Translations under genes and position numbers: made by a program
Notes under the pieces: generated by a model
Database searches by the model: none
The model's input: the letters and a program-made list of their open reading frames with translations, nothing else
Told to the model about the DNA's origin: nothing
In this document: in pieces, positions 24,110-32,757 of the stretch
Layout: every line of letters starts with the position of its first letter
How positions within the stretch are numbered: position 1 is the first letter of the stretch
NCBI GenBank assembly: GCA_016793645.1
Contig: JAEUHD010000090.1
Span: forward strand, 1 to 38,696
DNA from: Verrucomicrobiales bacterium
GTDB taxonomy: Bacteria; Verrucomicrobiota; Verrucomicrobiia; Limisphaerales; UBA9464
DNA length: 38,696 nt
Direction of reading: 5' to 3'

Positions 24110-25285
24110 TCAGGCGGACGCTTGCCGGAGGGCCTTGAGTCCGCCGATGAGCCGGTGCAGTCCGTCGTCGGCCGTCTCCGCGGTCAGGGCCCCGTAGGCG
24201 ACCCGCAGGGTGCATGCGTCCGTCTCTCCGAACGCCGTACCGGGAATCACCGCCACGCGGTGCTGCTCAATCAGGCGCCGGGCGAGATCCATGGGATCCC
24301 CCCCGCCCGGAATGCGGAGGTGGACATAGAAGGCGCCATCGGCGGCCGGCCATTGCGCGAGGTCGGGAACGGACTCCAGATGCGCCAGTACCCGGCTCCG
24401 CACTCCGGCGACCTGGGAGAGCCGGTCCCGAAGCCACGCATCCCCGGCCTTCAGACAGCCGAGCGCGGCCAGTTGCGAGACCACCGGAGGACAGATCAGG
24501 AAGGTGTCCTGAATGGTGCGCATCGCGTCCCGAAGCTCCGAGGGATAGACGACATAGCCGACACGCCAGCTCGCGAAGCCGTAGGCCTTCGAAAAGGAAA
24601 ACAGACTCACCGTATGCCCGGACGCACCGGGAAAGCCCCCCGGAGAGACGTGGGTGATCCCGCCATAGGTGAAATCCTCGTAGGTCTCGTCGCTGATGTG
24701 CACCAACCCCCGTTCCCTGCAGAGGGTGTTGATGGATTGGAGGGTTTCCCCGGGATAAACGGCACCGGTGGGATTGTTGGGGGAGACGGTGACGATGGCC
24801 CGCGTCCGGGAGGTGATCGCCCGTGCGAGGGCATCCACGTCCGGGTGGAGTCGCCGATCCCCCCGCACGTGCACCGCACGGACGCTGGCCAGGGCGAGGG
24901 CCATGTCCTGATTGAAGTAGCAGGGCAGGGGGAGGATGACCTCGTCACCGGGATCGCAGAGGGCGAGAATGACCTGCTGGAATGCGGCGTTGGCACCGGC
25001 GGTCACGAGGAGGGACCGGTCCGGACCGAGTGCCATTCCATTCCTGCGGGCAAGCTTGCCCCGCAGGGCCTCCAGCAGTTCGGGCAGCCCTTCCACCGAT
25101 TGGTACCGATGAAGTTGCGGCTCGGATTGAAGCCGGGAGGTCTCGGCGAGCGCCTCGGGCGGCGGCGGGTAGCCGGCGATTCCCTGGCCGAGGGACAGGG
25201 TTCCCGGGTGGGTGCGAATCCATTCGGCCACCTGCGGAATGATGGGTGCCTGAACGGATCGGGCGCGACCGGATGTCAACGGCAT
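24110..25285 (-). CDS. PLP-dependent aminotransferase, class I/II
   Basis: This 391-residue fold-type I aminotransferase has SLGQGIAGYPPP near the N-terminus, TAGANAAFQQVILALCDPGDEVILP, the substrate/PLP motif SPNNPTGAVY, DETYEDF, and the Schiff-base Lys in SFSKAYGFASWRVGY (residue 233 from the chosen start). The conserved arginine that binds the substrate carboxylate is in TLRVAYG near the C-terminus. This is the aspartate/aromatic/alanine aminotransferase superfamily; the amino acid it uses cannot be decided from sequence. An upstream in-frame ATG at 25318 would add 11 poorly conserved residues. The chosen ATG occupies 25283-25285 and its CATG also holds an ATG on the other strand. Confidence 0.9.
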   Translation of the reverse strand: MPLTSGRARSVQAPIIPQVAEWIRTHPGTLSLGQGIAGYPPPPEALAETSRLQSEPQLHRYQSVEGLPELLEALRGKLARRNGMALGPDRSLLVTAGANAAFQQVILALCDPGDEVILPLPCYFNQDMALALASVRAVHVRGDRRLHPDVDALARAITSRTRAIVTVSPNNPTGAVYPGETLQSINTLCRERGLVHISDETYEDFTYGGITHVSPGGFPGASGHTVSLFSFSKAYGFASWRVGYVVYPSELRDAMRTIQDTFLICPPVVSQLAALGCLKAGDAWLRDRLSQVAGVRSRVLAHLESVPDLAQWPAADGAFYVHLRIPGGGDPMDLARRLIEQHRVAVIPGTAFGETDACTLRVAYGALTAETADDGLHRLIGGLKALRQASA

Positions 25286-25415
25286 GACCGAGGAAACCCC
25301 GCACGCCAGCCTGCGCAAGCCTCAACGCGGCTTCCGGTCTCCGACTCGGACGGCCCATCAGGATTTCCGGACGGATCCTCTGTTCCTCCTGGAGGACTCG
25401 CTTCAGGATCTCCGC

Positions 25416-27410
25416 GTGCTGCTGCGTTCCTGCCGCTTCGACGCCTGTGTCCTTTTCTGCCTGCTGACCTGCGCCGCCCTGGGCCAGAGGGACGGCGCCC
25501 GGTTGCCGTGCGATCCCGAGTCCGCGACCCGGTATACCGCCTACAGGGCATCGGGTCCGGTCGTGATCGACGGGTATTTGAACGACGCCGCATGGGCGGA
25601 CGCGCCGTCGTCGTCGCCCTTTGTGGATCTGGTGAGTGGGGGTCCGGTGCGTTGGGATACCCGCGTTCGCCTGTTGTGGGACGATGAGAACCTCTACCTC
25701 GCCTATGAAGTGGAGGAACCCCGCGTCCGGGGAAGTTTCACCCGGCACAACGATCCGCTCTACGCGGAGAATGATGTCGAGTTCTTCCTGGCGGGCGACG
25801 AGGCGTACTACGAGCTGGAAATCAATGCGCGGAACACCCTGTACGAGGCCTTTTTCATCTGGGAGCGCGCCTACGAGTCGGGTGGATTTGCGGCGAGTCC
25901 CGAGTTTGCGCGAAGCCAGCTTCAGGGTTTTGACGGCGTCGGGTTTCACGGCCATCCGCGGGGAGGGCGACTCGGACACTTCAACTGGCGATTTCCGGGA
26001 ATTCGCTCCGCGGTGCAGATCCGGGGCACGCTGAACCAGGATGCGGACCAGGATCGCGGGTGGACGGTGGAACTCGCGCTGCCGTGGCGCGGGATGGCGT
26101 GGCTCGCGAAGGCGGGGAATCGGGCGCTGCCTCCCCGGGATGGCGACGAATGGCGCATGGACTTCTCGCGGTTCAACACGGCGAAGGAACCGCCCCCGGC
26201 GAAGGACTCCGGCGGGTGGGCCCTGAGTCCGCATGGGATCTGGGATTCCCACATTCCCGAGTGCTTTGCCCGGGTCCGCTTCAGCACCGCGAACCGGGAT
26301 CCCGTCGTCCACGGCGGCCCTCCTCCCGGAGTCGTCGTGGCCCATGCACCGGCCCGCAGCCGCGAGTACCTGGGTTCCCCGAGTCTGGCGGTGCTGCCGG
26401 ACGGTTCCCTGGTCGCCTCCCATGATTTCTTTGGACCCGGAAGCACGAGCGACACCATTCACGTGTACGGTTCCACGGATCGCGGGGTGACCTGGCGGCG
26501 CCGCGGAGAGACGCACGGATTCTGGTCCACGCTGTTCGTCCACCGGGGCGCATTGTACCTCCTCGGGACGGGGCGTCAGGACGGTTTGGTGACGGTCCGG
26601 CGCTCGCTCGATGGAGGGCGCTCGTGGTCCACACCGAGCGATGCGACGACGGGGTTGCTGCTGTCCGATGGCCGCTATCACTGCGCCCCCGTCCCCGTGG
26701 TGGAGCACAACGGGCGTCTGTGGAGGGCGATGGAGGATGTCCTGGGGCCGGGGGGATGGGGCGCGTATTTCAACACGTTCGTCCTGTCGGTGCCGGCGGA
26801 CGCGGATCTGCTTCACGCGACAAACTGGACCCAAAGCAACCGCCTTCCGCGGGATCCGCAGTGGCTGGGAGGAAGGTTTGGGGGATGGTTGGAGGGAAAT
26901 GTCGTGGTCGCCCCCGGGGGAGGCATCGTGAACGTCCTGCGGGCGGACTATCGGGATCCGGACGAGAAGGCGGCGGTGGTTGAGGTCAGTGCGGATGGAC
27001 GGACGGTTCGGTTTGATCCGGAGAATGGCTTCATTCCGTTCCCCGGCGGCTGCAAGAAGTTTGCGATCCGGCAGGATCCCGAGGATGGGAGCTACTGGTC
27101 GTTGGCCAACTGGATTCCACCCGAGCATCGGGGCGGTCCGGTGGAACGCACCCGCAACACCCTGGCGTTGATTCATTCCACCGACCTGCGGCGTTGGGAG
27201 GTTCGCCAGGTGCTCCTGCAGCACCCGGATCGGGAGCGGCACGGGTTTCAGTATGCGGATTTCCAGTTCGACGGGGAGGATCTGCTTGGATTGGTCCGGA
27301 CTGCGTTTGACGATGCGGATGGCGGCGCGCATTCGGCGCACGACGCCAACTACATCACGTTTCACCGCTGGCCCGGGTTCCGCAGGCTGCGTCCGACGGC
27401 ACCGCGCTGA
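25416..27410 (+). CDS. CBM9-like plus sialidase-like exported protein
   Basis: The frame is open from an ATG at 25284, but the first 44 residues of that version look unstructured and the signal peptide ([23 protein letters not shown]) begins at the GTG at 25416. AGGA at 25405-25408 sits seven bases before it, so 25416 is chosen, giving 664 residues. Coding about 25540-26300 is a carbohydrate-binding family 9-like domain ([53 protein letters not shown]). Coding about 26340-27400 is a beta propeller of the sialidase/BNR kind, with Asp-box-like motifs STDRGVTW (26472-26495) and SLDGGRSW (26604-26627). Exported proteins with this pairing are inferred to bind and perhaps cut glycans. Complete sialidase catalytic residues were not identified. 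Confidence 0.8.
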   Translation: MLLRSCRFDACVLFCLLTCAALGQRDGARLPCDPESATRYTAYRASGPVVIDGYLNDAAWADAPSSSPFVDLVSGGPVRWDTRVRLLWDDENLYLAYEVEEPRVRGSFTRHNDPLYAENDVEFFLAGDEAYYELEINARNTLYEAFFIWERAYESGGFAASPEFARSQLQGFDGVGFHGHPRGGRLGHFNWRFPGIRSAVQIRGTLNQDADQDRGWTVELALPWRGMAWLAKAGNRALPPRDGDEWRMDFSRFNTAKEPPPAKDSGGWALSPHGIWDSHIPECFARVRFSTANRDPVVHGGPPPGVVVAHAPARSREYLGSPSLAVLPDGSLVASHDFFGPGSTSDTIHVYGSTDRGVTWRRRGETHGFWSTLFVHRGALYLLGTGRQDGLVTVRRSLDGGRSWSTPSDATTGLLLSDGRYHCAPVPVVEHNGRLWRAMEDVLGPGGWGAYFNTFVLSVPADADLLHATNWTQSNRLPRDPQWLGGRFGGWLEGNVVVAPGGGIVNVLRADYRDPDEKAAVVEVSADGRTVRFDPENGFIPFPGGCKKFAIRQDPEDGSYWSLANWIPPEHRGGPVERTRNTLALIHSTDLRRWEVRQVLLQHPDRERHGFQYADFQFDGEDLLGLVRTAFDDADGGAHSAHDANYITFHRWPGFRRLRPTAPR

Positions 27411-27463
27411 CGGGGTCGGCGATGGAGTCCCTGGCGGATCCGTGCGAGCAATCCGCTTCCGGT

Positions 27464-27478
27464 CGGGGGGATCCCCCG
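27464..27478 (+). other. GC-rich hairpin before DAHP synthase
   Basis: CGGGGG and CCCCCG (27464-27469 with 27473-27478) make a 6-bp stem around GAT; it contains the 12-bp palindrome GGGGGATCCCCC. It lies 54 bp after the upstream stop and 17 bp before the DAHP synthase start. With no T-run it is a weak terminator candidate, or a leader hairpin. Confidence 0.3.
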
Positions 27479-27495
27479 CTAAGTTCCCCCCGGTT

Positions 27496-28566
27496 ATGCA
27501 GTCCACAAATGATCTCCGCGTCCTCAGCAACCGGCGTTTGCTACCGCCCCGGCAGTTGAAGTCCGAATTGCCCATCGGTGAGCGGGCCACCGCCTCTGTC
27601 GTGGAAGGGCGTGCGTTGGTCCAAAAGATCCTGCGCCGGCAGGATCCGCGCCTTTTGGTCGTTTTGGGACCGTGCTCAATCCATGATCCCCGGAGCGCCC
27701 TGGAGTATGCGCGGCGCCTGGTGGAACTGCGTCCGGCAGTCGAGGATCAGCTTTATCTGGTGATGCGGGTCTATTTTGAGAAGCCGCGGACGACCATTGG
27801 GTGGAAGGGGTTGATCAACGACCCGCACCTCGACGGAAGCTACGATGTGGACAGCGGCATCCGGATGGCGCGACAGCTCCTGCTGGAGATCGCCGAGTTG
27901 GGGCTTCCTTCCGCGACCGAATTCCTGGATCCCGTGGTTCCGCAATACATTGCGGACCTCGTGAGCTGGGCGGCCATCGGCGCCCGCACCACCGAGAGCC
28001 AGACCCACCGGGAGATGGCCAGCGGGCTGTCGATGCCCGTCGGGTTCAAGAACGGGACGGATGGATCGCTGCAGACGGCGGTGGACGCCATGTTGTCGGC
28101 CCGGCATCCCCATCATTTCCTGGGAATCGACCAGGACGGCGCGGTATCCGTGGTGCGCACGGCGGGCAATCCGGATGGCCATGTGGTCCTGCGGGGTGGC
28201 CGGGCCCGGACCAACTATGACGCCGCGAGCATCGCTGATGCGGCCGCGCAACTGGCCAAGTCCGGTCTTCCGACCGGGCTCATGGTGGATTGCTCCCATG
28301 CGAACTCCAGCAAGCAGCACGCGAAGCAGGAGGAGGTGTGGCAGAATCTGGTGTCCCAGCGCGTCGAGGGCTGCGAGCCGTTGATCGGCGTGATGATCGA
28401 GAGTCACCTGTTCGAGGGGAACCAGCCGATTCCGAAACAGACCTCCGATCTGAAGTATGGCATTTCCCTCACCGACGCGTGTCTGGGATGGGAGACCACG
28501 GAGCGGATGCTGCGTCACGGTGCGGAGCGTCTCCGGGCCGAGCGGCGGACCACGATTGCGGCCTGA
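27496..28566 (+). CDS. aroG: 3-deoxy-7-phosphoheptulonate synthase (class I)
   Basis: This 356-residue enzyme makes DAHP from phosphoenolpyruvate and erythrose 4-phosphate, the first step of aromatic amino acid synthesis. It is of the AroF/G/H type: LGPCSIHDP with metal-ligand Cys60, [46 protein letters not shown], the histidine-bearing [10 protein letters not shown], and the metal-ligand motifs IESHL and SLTDACLGW. Length is normal. The frame is open further 5', but the residues match the family only from [10 protein letters not shown]. Which aromatic amino acid inhibits it cannot be told, so the gene symbol denotes the family, not an isoenzyme. A small membrane protein gene follows after 6 bp. 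Confidence 0.94.
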   Translation: MQSTNDLRVLSNRRLLPPRQLKSELPIGERATASVVEGRALVQKILRRQDPRLLVVLGPCSIHDPRSALEYARRLVELRPAVEDQLYLVMRVYFEKPRTTIGWKGLINDPHLDGSYDVDSGIRMARQLLLEIAELGLPSATEFLDPVVPQYIADLVSWAAIGARTTESQTHREMASGLSMPVGFKNGTDGSLQTAVDAMLSARHPHHFLGIDQDGAVSVVRTAGNPDGHVVLRGGRARTNYDAASIADAAAQLAKSGLPTGLMVDCSHANSSKQHAKQEEVWQNLVSQRVEGCEPLIGVMIESHLFEGNQPIPKQTSDLKYGISLTDACLGWETTERMLRHGAERLRAERRTTIAA

Positions 28567-28572
28567 GCCCGG

Positions 28573-28770
28573 ATGAATCCGGACCTTCAGAGCATTGGTG
28601 TTGCGGTGGGCCTGGTGGTGGTCGCCCTGCTGGGGTTGGTGATCGTCTGGAAGGTGACCCAGTCGCTGGTCAAGCTGCTCTTCTGGATGGCCGCCGCGGC
28701 GCTTGTCCTTCTGGCCGCGTGGTGGCTGCTGGCCCGACAGGGCATTCTGCCGCCGATGCCGATCCTTTGA
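28573..28770 (+). CDS. Small two-helix membrane protein, 65 aa
   Basis: This 65-residue frame has two hydrophobic helices (about residues 8-27 and 33-54), with a single Lys between VIVW and VTQSL in the loop region. It starts 6 bp after the DAHP synthase stop, so the two are likely cotranscribed. I do not recognise a family. Position and hydrophobic pattern support a real gene; there is no functional clue. Confidence 0.62.
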   Translation: MNPDLQSIGVAVGLVVVALLGLVIVWKVTQSLVKLLFWMAAAALVLLAAWWLLARQGILPPMPIL

Positions 28771-28796
28771 TCCGGGGAATCGCGGCGGGTGCCGGA

Positions 28797-30686
28797 CTAA
28801 ATCTCCACCTGCATTCCGAGTTCGACCACCCGGTTGGCGGGCAGTTGGAAGAAGCTGGTGGCGCTCTGGGAGTTTCGGGCCATTACGGCGAAGAGGTTTT
28901 CCCTCCATCGGGCCATGCCGCTGCGCCGGGAGGGGATGATGGTCTCGCGGCTGAGGAAGAAGGAGGTCTCCGCCTCCCGCAGTTTGAGGCCGAACTCGGC
29001 GCAACGGCGCAGGATGTCGGGCACATTCGGTTCCTCCATGAACCCGAAGGAGGCCTTCACCCGCCAGAAGCCCTGTCCGATGTCCTGAACCGTGATCCGG
29101 CTCTCGTCATCCACGCGGGGCGTTTCCTGCACCACCACGGTGAGGAAGACCACTCGTTCATGGATGATCTTGTTGTGTTTCAGATTGTGGAGCAGGGCGA
29201 TGGGGACGCCTTCGGGGTTGCCCGCAAGGTAGACGCCCGTGCCCTTGACCCGGGGAACCTCGCGCCGGCTGATGCCCTCCAGGAACTGGGCCGCCGGGAG
29301 GGTTGAGGTCCGGACCCGCTGCCATAGGAGCCGGCGGCCGGTTCGCCAGGTGGTCATCAGGGTGAAGACAATGGCTCCCACCGTGAGCGGGAACCATCCG
29401 CCGTGGACGATCTTGAGTGAATTGGCCCCGAAGAAGGCCAGCTCGATCAGGAATGCCGGCGTAACCACCGTCAGGGTCATCCAGGTGCTCCAGCTCCAGA
29501 GACGCTGCGCCGCGAAGTGGAACAGCACGGTGGTGATCAGCATGGTCACGGTCACCGCGATTCCATAGGCGGCGGCCAGGTTGGAGGAGGTTTGGAAACC
29601 GAGGACCAGCGCTACGCAGGCGAGCATCAACGTCCAGTTCACCTGCGGGATGAAGATCTGTCCCCGCTCCCGTTCGCTCGTATGTTCGATCGCCAGGCGC
29701 GGGAGGTAACCGAGCTGGACCGCCTGCATGGTCAGGGAATAGGCGCCGCTGATCAGGGCCTGCGAGGCGATGACCGCCGCGGCCGTGGCGAGTCCGACCA
29801 GGGGCAGCAGCATCCAGCGGGGCGACAGCCGGTAGAACGGGTTCACGGCGGCCTCCGGGTCATCGATGATGAGGGCTCCCTGGCCCAGATAGCTGAGAAG
29901 GAGGGACGGCAACACCATGCCAAACCAGGCGAGTCGCATGGGTTTGGCCCCGAAGTGGCCCATGTCCGCGTACAGCGCCTCGCCCCCGGTCACCACCAGC
30001 ATGACGGACCCGAGCACGCGGAAGCCCAGCCAGCCGTTGTCCCGGAAGAATTCCACGGCGTGGATGGGGTTGAGCGCGCTCAGGACGGCGGGGTTCAGGG
30101 AGATGCCACGGACGCCCAGGATGGCGATGGTCACAAACCAAACGACCATGACGGGGCCGAACACCTTTCCGATGGTGCCGGTACCCGCGCTTTGCACGCC
30201 GAACAAGGCCACGACGATCAACACGGAGGTCGGCACCACGAAGGGGGCAAACCGGTGGGTCACCACTTCCAATCCTTCGACGGCGCCCAGCACCGTGATG
30301 GCGGGGGTGATCATGCCGTCTCCGTAGAGCAGTGCGGCGCCAAACAGTCCCAGCAGGATCATCACGACCGCCGTCCTTCCCGGCGGCGTGCCGTCCCGGC
30401 GCTCGGGAAACGCCAGCGACAGCAGTGCAAGGATGCCACCCTCGCCCCGGTTGTCCGCGCGAAGCACGAATACCAGGTACATGATCGACACGATCAGCAG
30501 CAGCGACCAGATCACCAGGGAGAGGACCCCGAGGACATTGGTCGGGCTGGGCTGCACCCCATGCAGCGGGCTGAAGCACTCCTTCAACGCGTACAGGGGG
30601 CTGGTGCCGATGTCCCCGTACACGACGCCGAGGGCGGCGAGCGTGAGTCCGGCGAGGCGGAGACGGGACGGGGGGGAGGAATCCAT
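28797..30686 (-). CDS. kup: Kup-type potassium uptake protein
   Basis: This 629-residue protein is a KUP/HAK/KT potassium transporter, a proton-coupled K+ importer in the inner membrane. The N-terminal signature GVVYGDIGTSPLYALKECF is complete, and GDGMITPAITVLGAVEGLEVV and GGEALYADMGHFGAKPMRLAW follow; the acidic residues of these motifs are conserved in the family. About twelve helices fill residues 15-450 and a soluble domain of about 180 residues follows, ending VELGMQVEI. Length matches the family. The upstream PH-like membrane gene ends 17 bp before this start, so the two form a likely operon. The 3' end is 26 bp from the convergent small membrane protein gene. Confidence 0.95.
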   Translation of the reverse strand: MDSSPPSRLRLAGLTLAALGVVYGDIGTSPLYALKECFSPLHGVQPSPTNVLGVLSLVIWSLLLIVSIMYLVFVLRADNRGEGGILALLSLAFPERRDGTPPGRTAVVMILLGLFGAALLYGDGMITPAITVLGAVEGLEVVTHRFAPFVVPTSVLIVVALFGVQSAGTGTIGKVFGPVMVVWFVTIAILGVRGISLNPAVLSALNPIHAVEFFRDNGWLGFRVLGSVMLVVTGGEALYADMGHFGAKPMRLAWFGMVLPSLLLSYLGQGALIIDDPEAAVNPFYRLSPRWMLLPLVGLATAAAVIASQALISGAYSLTMQAVQLGYLPRLAIEHTSERERGQIFIPQVNWTLMLACVALVLGFQTSSNLAAAYGIAVTVTMLITTVLFHFAAQRLWSWSTWMTLTVVTPAFLIELAFFGANSLKIVHGGWFPLTVGAIVFTLMTTWRTGRRLLWQRVRTSTLPAAQFLEGISRREVPRVKGTGVYLAGNPEGVPIALLHNLKHNKIIHERVVFLTVVVQETPRVDDESRITVQDIGQGFWRVKASFGFMEEPNVPDILRRCAEFGLKLREAETSFFLSRETIIPSRRSGMARWRENLFAVMARNSQSATSFFQLPANRVVELGMQVEI

Positions 30687-30703
30687 GGGGGGGCGTCCGG
30701 GCC

Positions 30704-31138
30704 TCAGAGAGCCACACCGGCGTTTCGAAGAGCTCCCAGCAGTTGCTCCGGCTCATCGGTTCCCACGGCGAACCTGCGCCCGCCGCACATTTCCACGGCC
30801 ACCGCCGAAAATCCCGAGACGTTGTACAGGGTCCCAAACTGGGTGCCGTGGATTCCCCAGCCATCCTGCCAGGTCGTTTGCACCGCCCGTGCGTTGCGGA
30901 TTTCCGCGAGTGGGACGCGGAAGCGCAACAGTCCCGGTCCAAATCGCCACTGCAATTCGCCGTGGGCGATGGTCACGGTGAGGGAACCGAACAGCCACAT
31001 CATGAAGACGAGGAAGGGGATTCCCCAGGCGATGGCTTTCAAGGAGGAGAACAGGCTGGTGAGGGCAAGGGCTGCGGAGACGAGGGCCGGAATGGCCAAC
31101 CATCTTCCCGCCCGCTGCCTATGAATATAGGTTCGCAT
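30704..31138 (-). CDS. Membrane protein with PH-like domain
   Basis: This 144-residue protein has two hydrophobic helices near the N-terminus (about residues 13-30 and 35-52) and then a beta-rich stretch (VTIAHGELQWRFGPGLLRFRVPLAEIRNARAV ... FAVGTDEPEQLLGALRNAG) resembling bacterial pleckstrin-homology-like domains found in small membrane proteins. The frame is open to 31438, but the 100 residues before MRTYIHRQRAG are low-complexity and not convincing. It sits immediately upstream of kup on the same strand, so a role with the transporter is possible by position only. Confidence 0.75.
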   Translation of the reverse strand: MRTYIHRQRAGRWLAIPALVSAALALTSLFSSLKAIAWGIPFLVFMMWLFGSLTVTIAHGELQWRFGPGLLRFRVPLAEIRNARAVQTTWQDGWGIHGTQFGTLYNVSGFSAVAVEMCGGRRFAVGTDEPEQLLGALRNAGVAL

Positions 31139-31602
31139 GGCCGGCACATTGCGGACGCTCCTTTTCAGGGCGTCGTCCGGCCGCGTCCGGCGGGCTGGAA
31201 CCACCCTTCCAAATGCCTGCGAGGTTAGCTGACGGGCTGGGGCCTGGAAGTGCCCCCGGACTGCGTCGAATCCAACCCCAAAGGTTGTCTCCGCCGCACC
31301 GTGCGCCCCGTCCGAAAGGAAAACTCCCCTCGGAAACTGGGTCCCCCGTGCCCGGCGATGGAATTCACCGGACTTCGGCTGCGGGCGGAGTACGCCACGA
31401 AACGGGGTGAACGTCAATTCAGGCCCAAGGGTCGGCACCCATCCGCTTCCCGTACCCGGGGCTTCGGGTCCGGGGAGGGGATGTCGCCATGGATCCTGGA
31501 AACGAGCCGGGGTGCGGTGTTCGTCGCCCTGGATGCTTCACCATCGGGCGTCGCGAGAACGGTCGTCCGTCGTGCAGCCCGCCGCAGCAAAAGGAGTGTG
31601 AA
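31139..31602. other. 464-bp spacer, no gene found
   Basis: Several open frames cross this stretch, but none has a recognisable protein pattern or convincing composition. It serves as the 5' region of the PH-like gene and the 3' region of the gene at 31603. Only short chance-level inverted repeats were seen, such as ACCCG/CGGGT near 31457-31472. No promoter was called. Confidence 0.5.
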
Positions 31603-32757
31603 TCATCGAGGTGAACGCGCTGGAACCGGGGTCCGGGGGGCGTGGTACTTCTCATTGACCTGGAGCTCAGGGTAGATCTCCAGATTGCGGGAGCCCGACG
31701 GATTCGTGCTGTACTCCAGGAGCGAAATCTTGGCGTTGCCTCCGCCGGGGGGAAGGGTGGCCACCTTCAGGTGGACGCGGGAAAAGAGATTGCCGCCGCG
31801 GGACTTCACGAAGAACCACTCACTGATTCCGGACAGGCTGTTGCGGCCTTCGACCTTTCCATCGAAGACAAGGCGGGACTGATAGCCGTCGTCTGGAGCC
31901 GCCGGGGGGCATTCCGATCCCGGCTGGATCCCGCCCCCGGGTACGGAGACCTCCACCCGCCAGTCGAACCAGCGCTGCAATCCCTCGCCCCGGACCGGCC
32001 CGTGGGAGGTTTGGATGACGAGGTCCGCCGAGGGGTCCTCCGGAGCCACCTCCCGTTGTCCCAGGAGGTCAAAGGCGACGATGCCGGGATCCTCCGATGC
32101 GCGGAACTCCTGGATCCGGTCCCGGTGAACGAGAGGCTCCGGAGGTCCCTTGCGGATCAACCGGAACACCACCGGGCGATTGGAGTCCGGCCGGTGGAAG
32201 GCCCGATCCGATGGATCGGCGTACTCGAAGCTGATGGAGCCCTCGCCACAGTCCCGGAAGCCGGGGCTCTTGACTCGGACACTTAACCCTTTGCCTCGCT
32301 TCTTGAGCAGTGCAAAGCGCCCACCCTCATCAGATTCACCAACATCATGGCTGGTTCCTTCGTTAGAGGCATCGCTCCACAGGAACTCAATAGTGGCACC
32401 TGCAACTGGTTTCAGGGAGTCGTCAATAATGATTCCCCAAAAATCTATCGGCTGTTTCCACTCAAAAAGTCGATCTAGCGCGATATTTTTCAGGTATTCT
32501 CTGACATTTGGGTCATTGGTCCAATCTTGAGACTCATTTCGCTGCTGCCACTCTAATTGTCTCTTTGGATCAAGGGACTCTGCAAGTCGGTACTCTCCTT
32601 GTTTGGAGACTTGATTGAAGGATTTTGTAACGGCAATTCCCGGACTTGGTGAATGCTTGGTGAGTTGCGGGATTAATCGGCCTTTGCTCAGGAATAAAAT
32701 GGACAATAACAATACTCCAACCAGAAAAGAAACTAGGACCCGGAGTATCTTTTTCAT
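31603..32757 (-). CDS. N-terminally anchored protein with carboxypeptidase-regulatory-like domain
   Basis: This 384-residue protein has one N-terminal hydrophobic helix (residues 5-24, LRVLVSFLVGVLLLSILFL) after a Lys-Lys start, with no lipobox cysteine, so it is probably anchored with its bulk outside the cytoplasm. Residues about 95-170 (IDFWGIIIDDSLKPVAGATIEFLWSD...DEGGRFALLKKRGKGLSVRVKSPGF) match the carboxypeptidase-regulatory-like beta-sandwich often found in exported proteins of this phylum. The C-terminal half is beta-rich and unrecognised. Its ATG overlaps the stop of the large upstream gene as ATGA, so translation is probably coupled. The 5' part (about 32286-32757) is strikingly AT-rich while the 3' part is GC-rich like the rest of the window. 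Confidence 0.75.
   Translation of the reverse strand: MKKILRVLVSFLVGVLLLSILFLSKGRLIPQLTKHSPSPGIAVTKSFNQVSKQGEYRLAESLDPKRQLEWQQRNESQDWTNDPNVREYLKNIALDRLFEWKQPIDFWGIIIDDSLKPVAGATIEFLWSDASNEGTSHDVGESDEGGRFALLKKRGKGLSVRVKSPGFRDCGEGSISFEYADPSDRAFHRPDSNRPVVFRLIRKGPPEPLVHRDRIQEFRASEDPGIVAFDLLGQREVAPEDPSADLVIQTSHGPVRGEGLQRWFDWRVEVSVPGGGIQPGSECPPAAPDDGYQSRLVFDGKVEGRNSLSGISEWFFVKSRGGNLFSRVHLKVATLPPGGGNAKISLLEYSTNPSGSRNLEIYPELQVNEKYHAPRTPVPARSPR

Noticed and set aside
24945-27590. 881-codon minus-strand frame
   Set aside because: Opposite the CBM9/sialidase-like gene and part of the aminotransferase gene; no motifs.
31250-31675. Open frame in the 464-bp spacer as a possible gene
   Set aside because: Composition is random, it runs into the 3' end of the gene at 31603 on the other strand, and no family pattern is seen.
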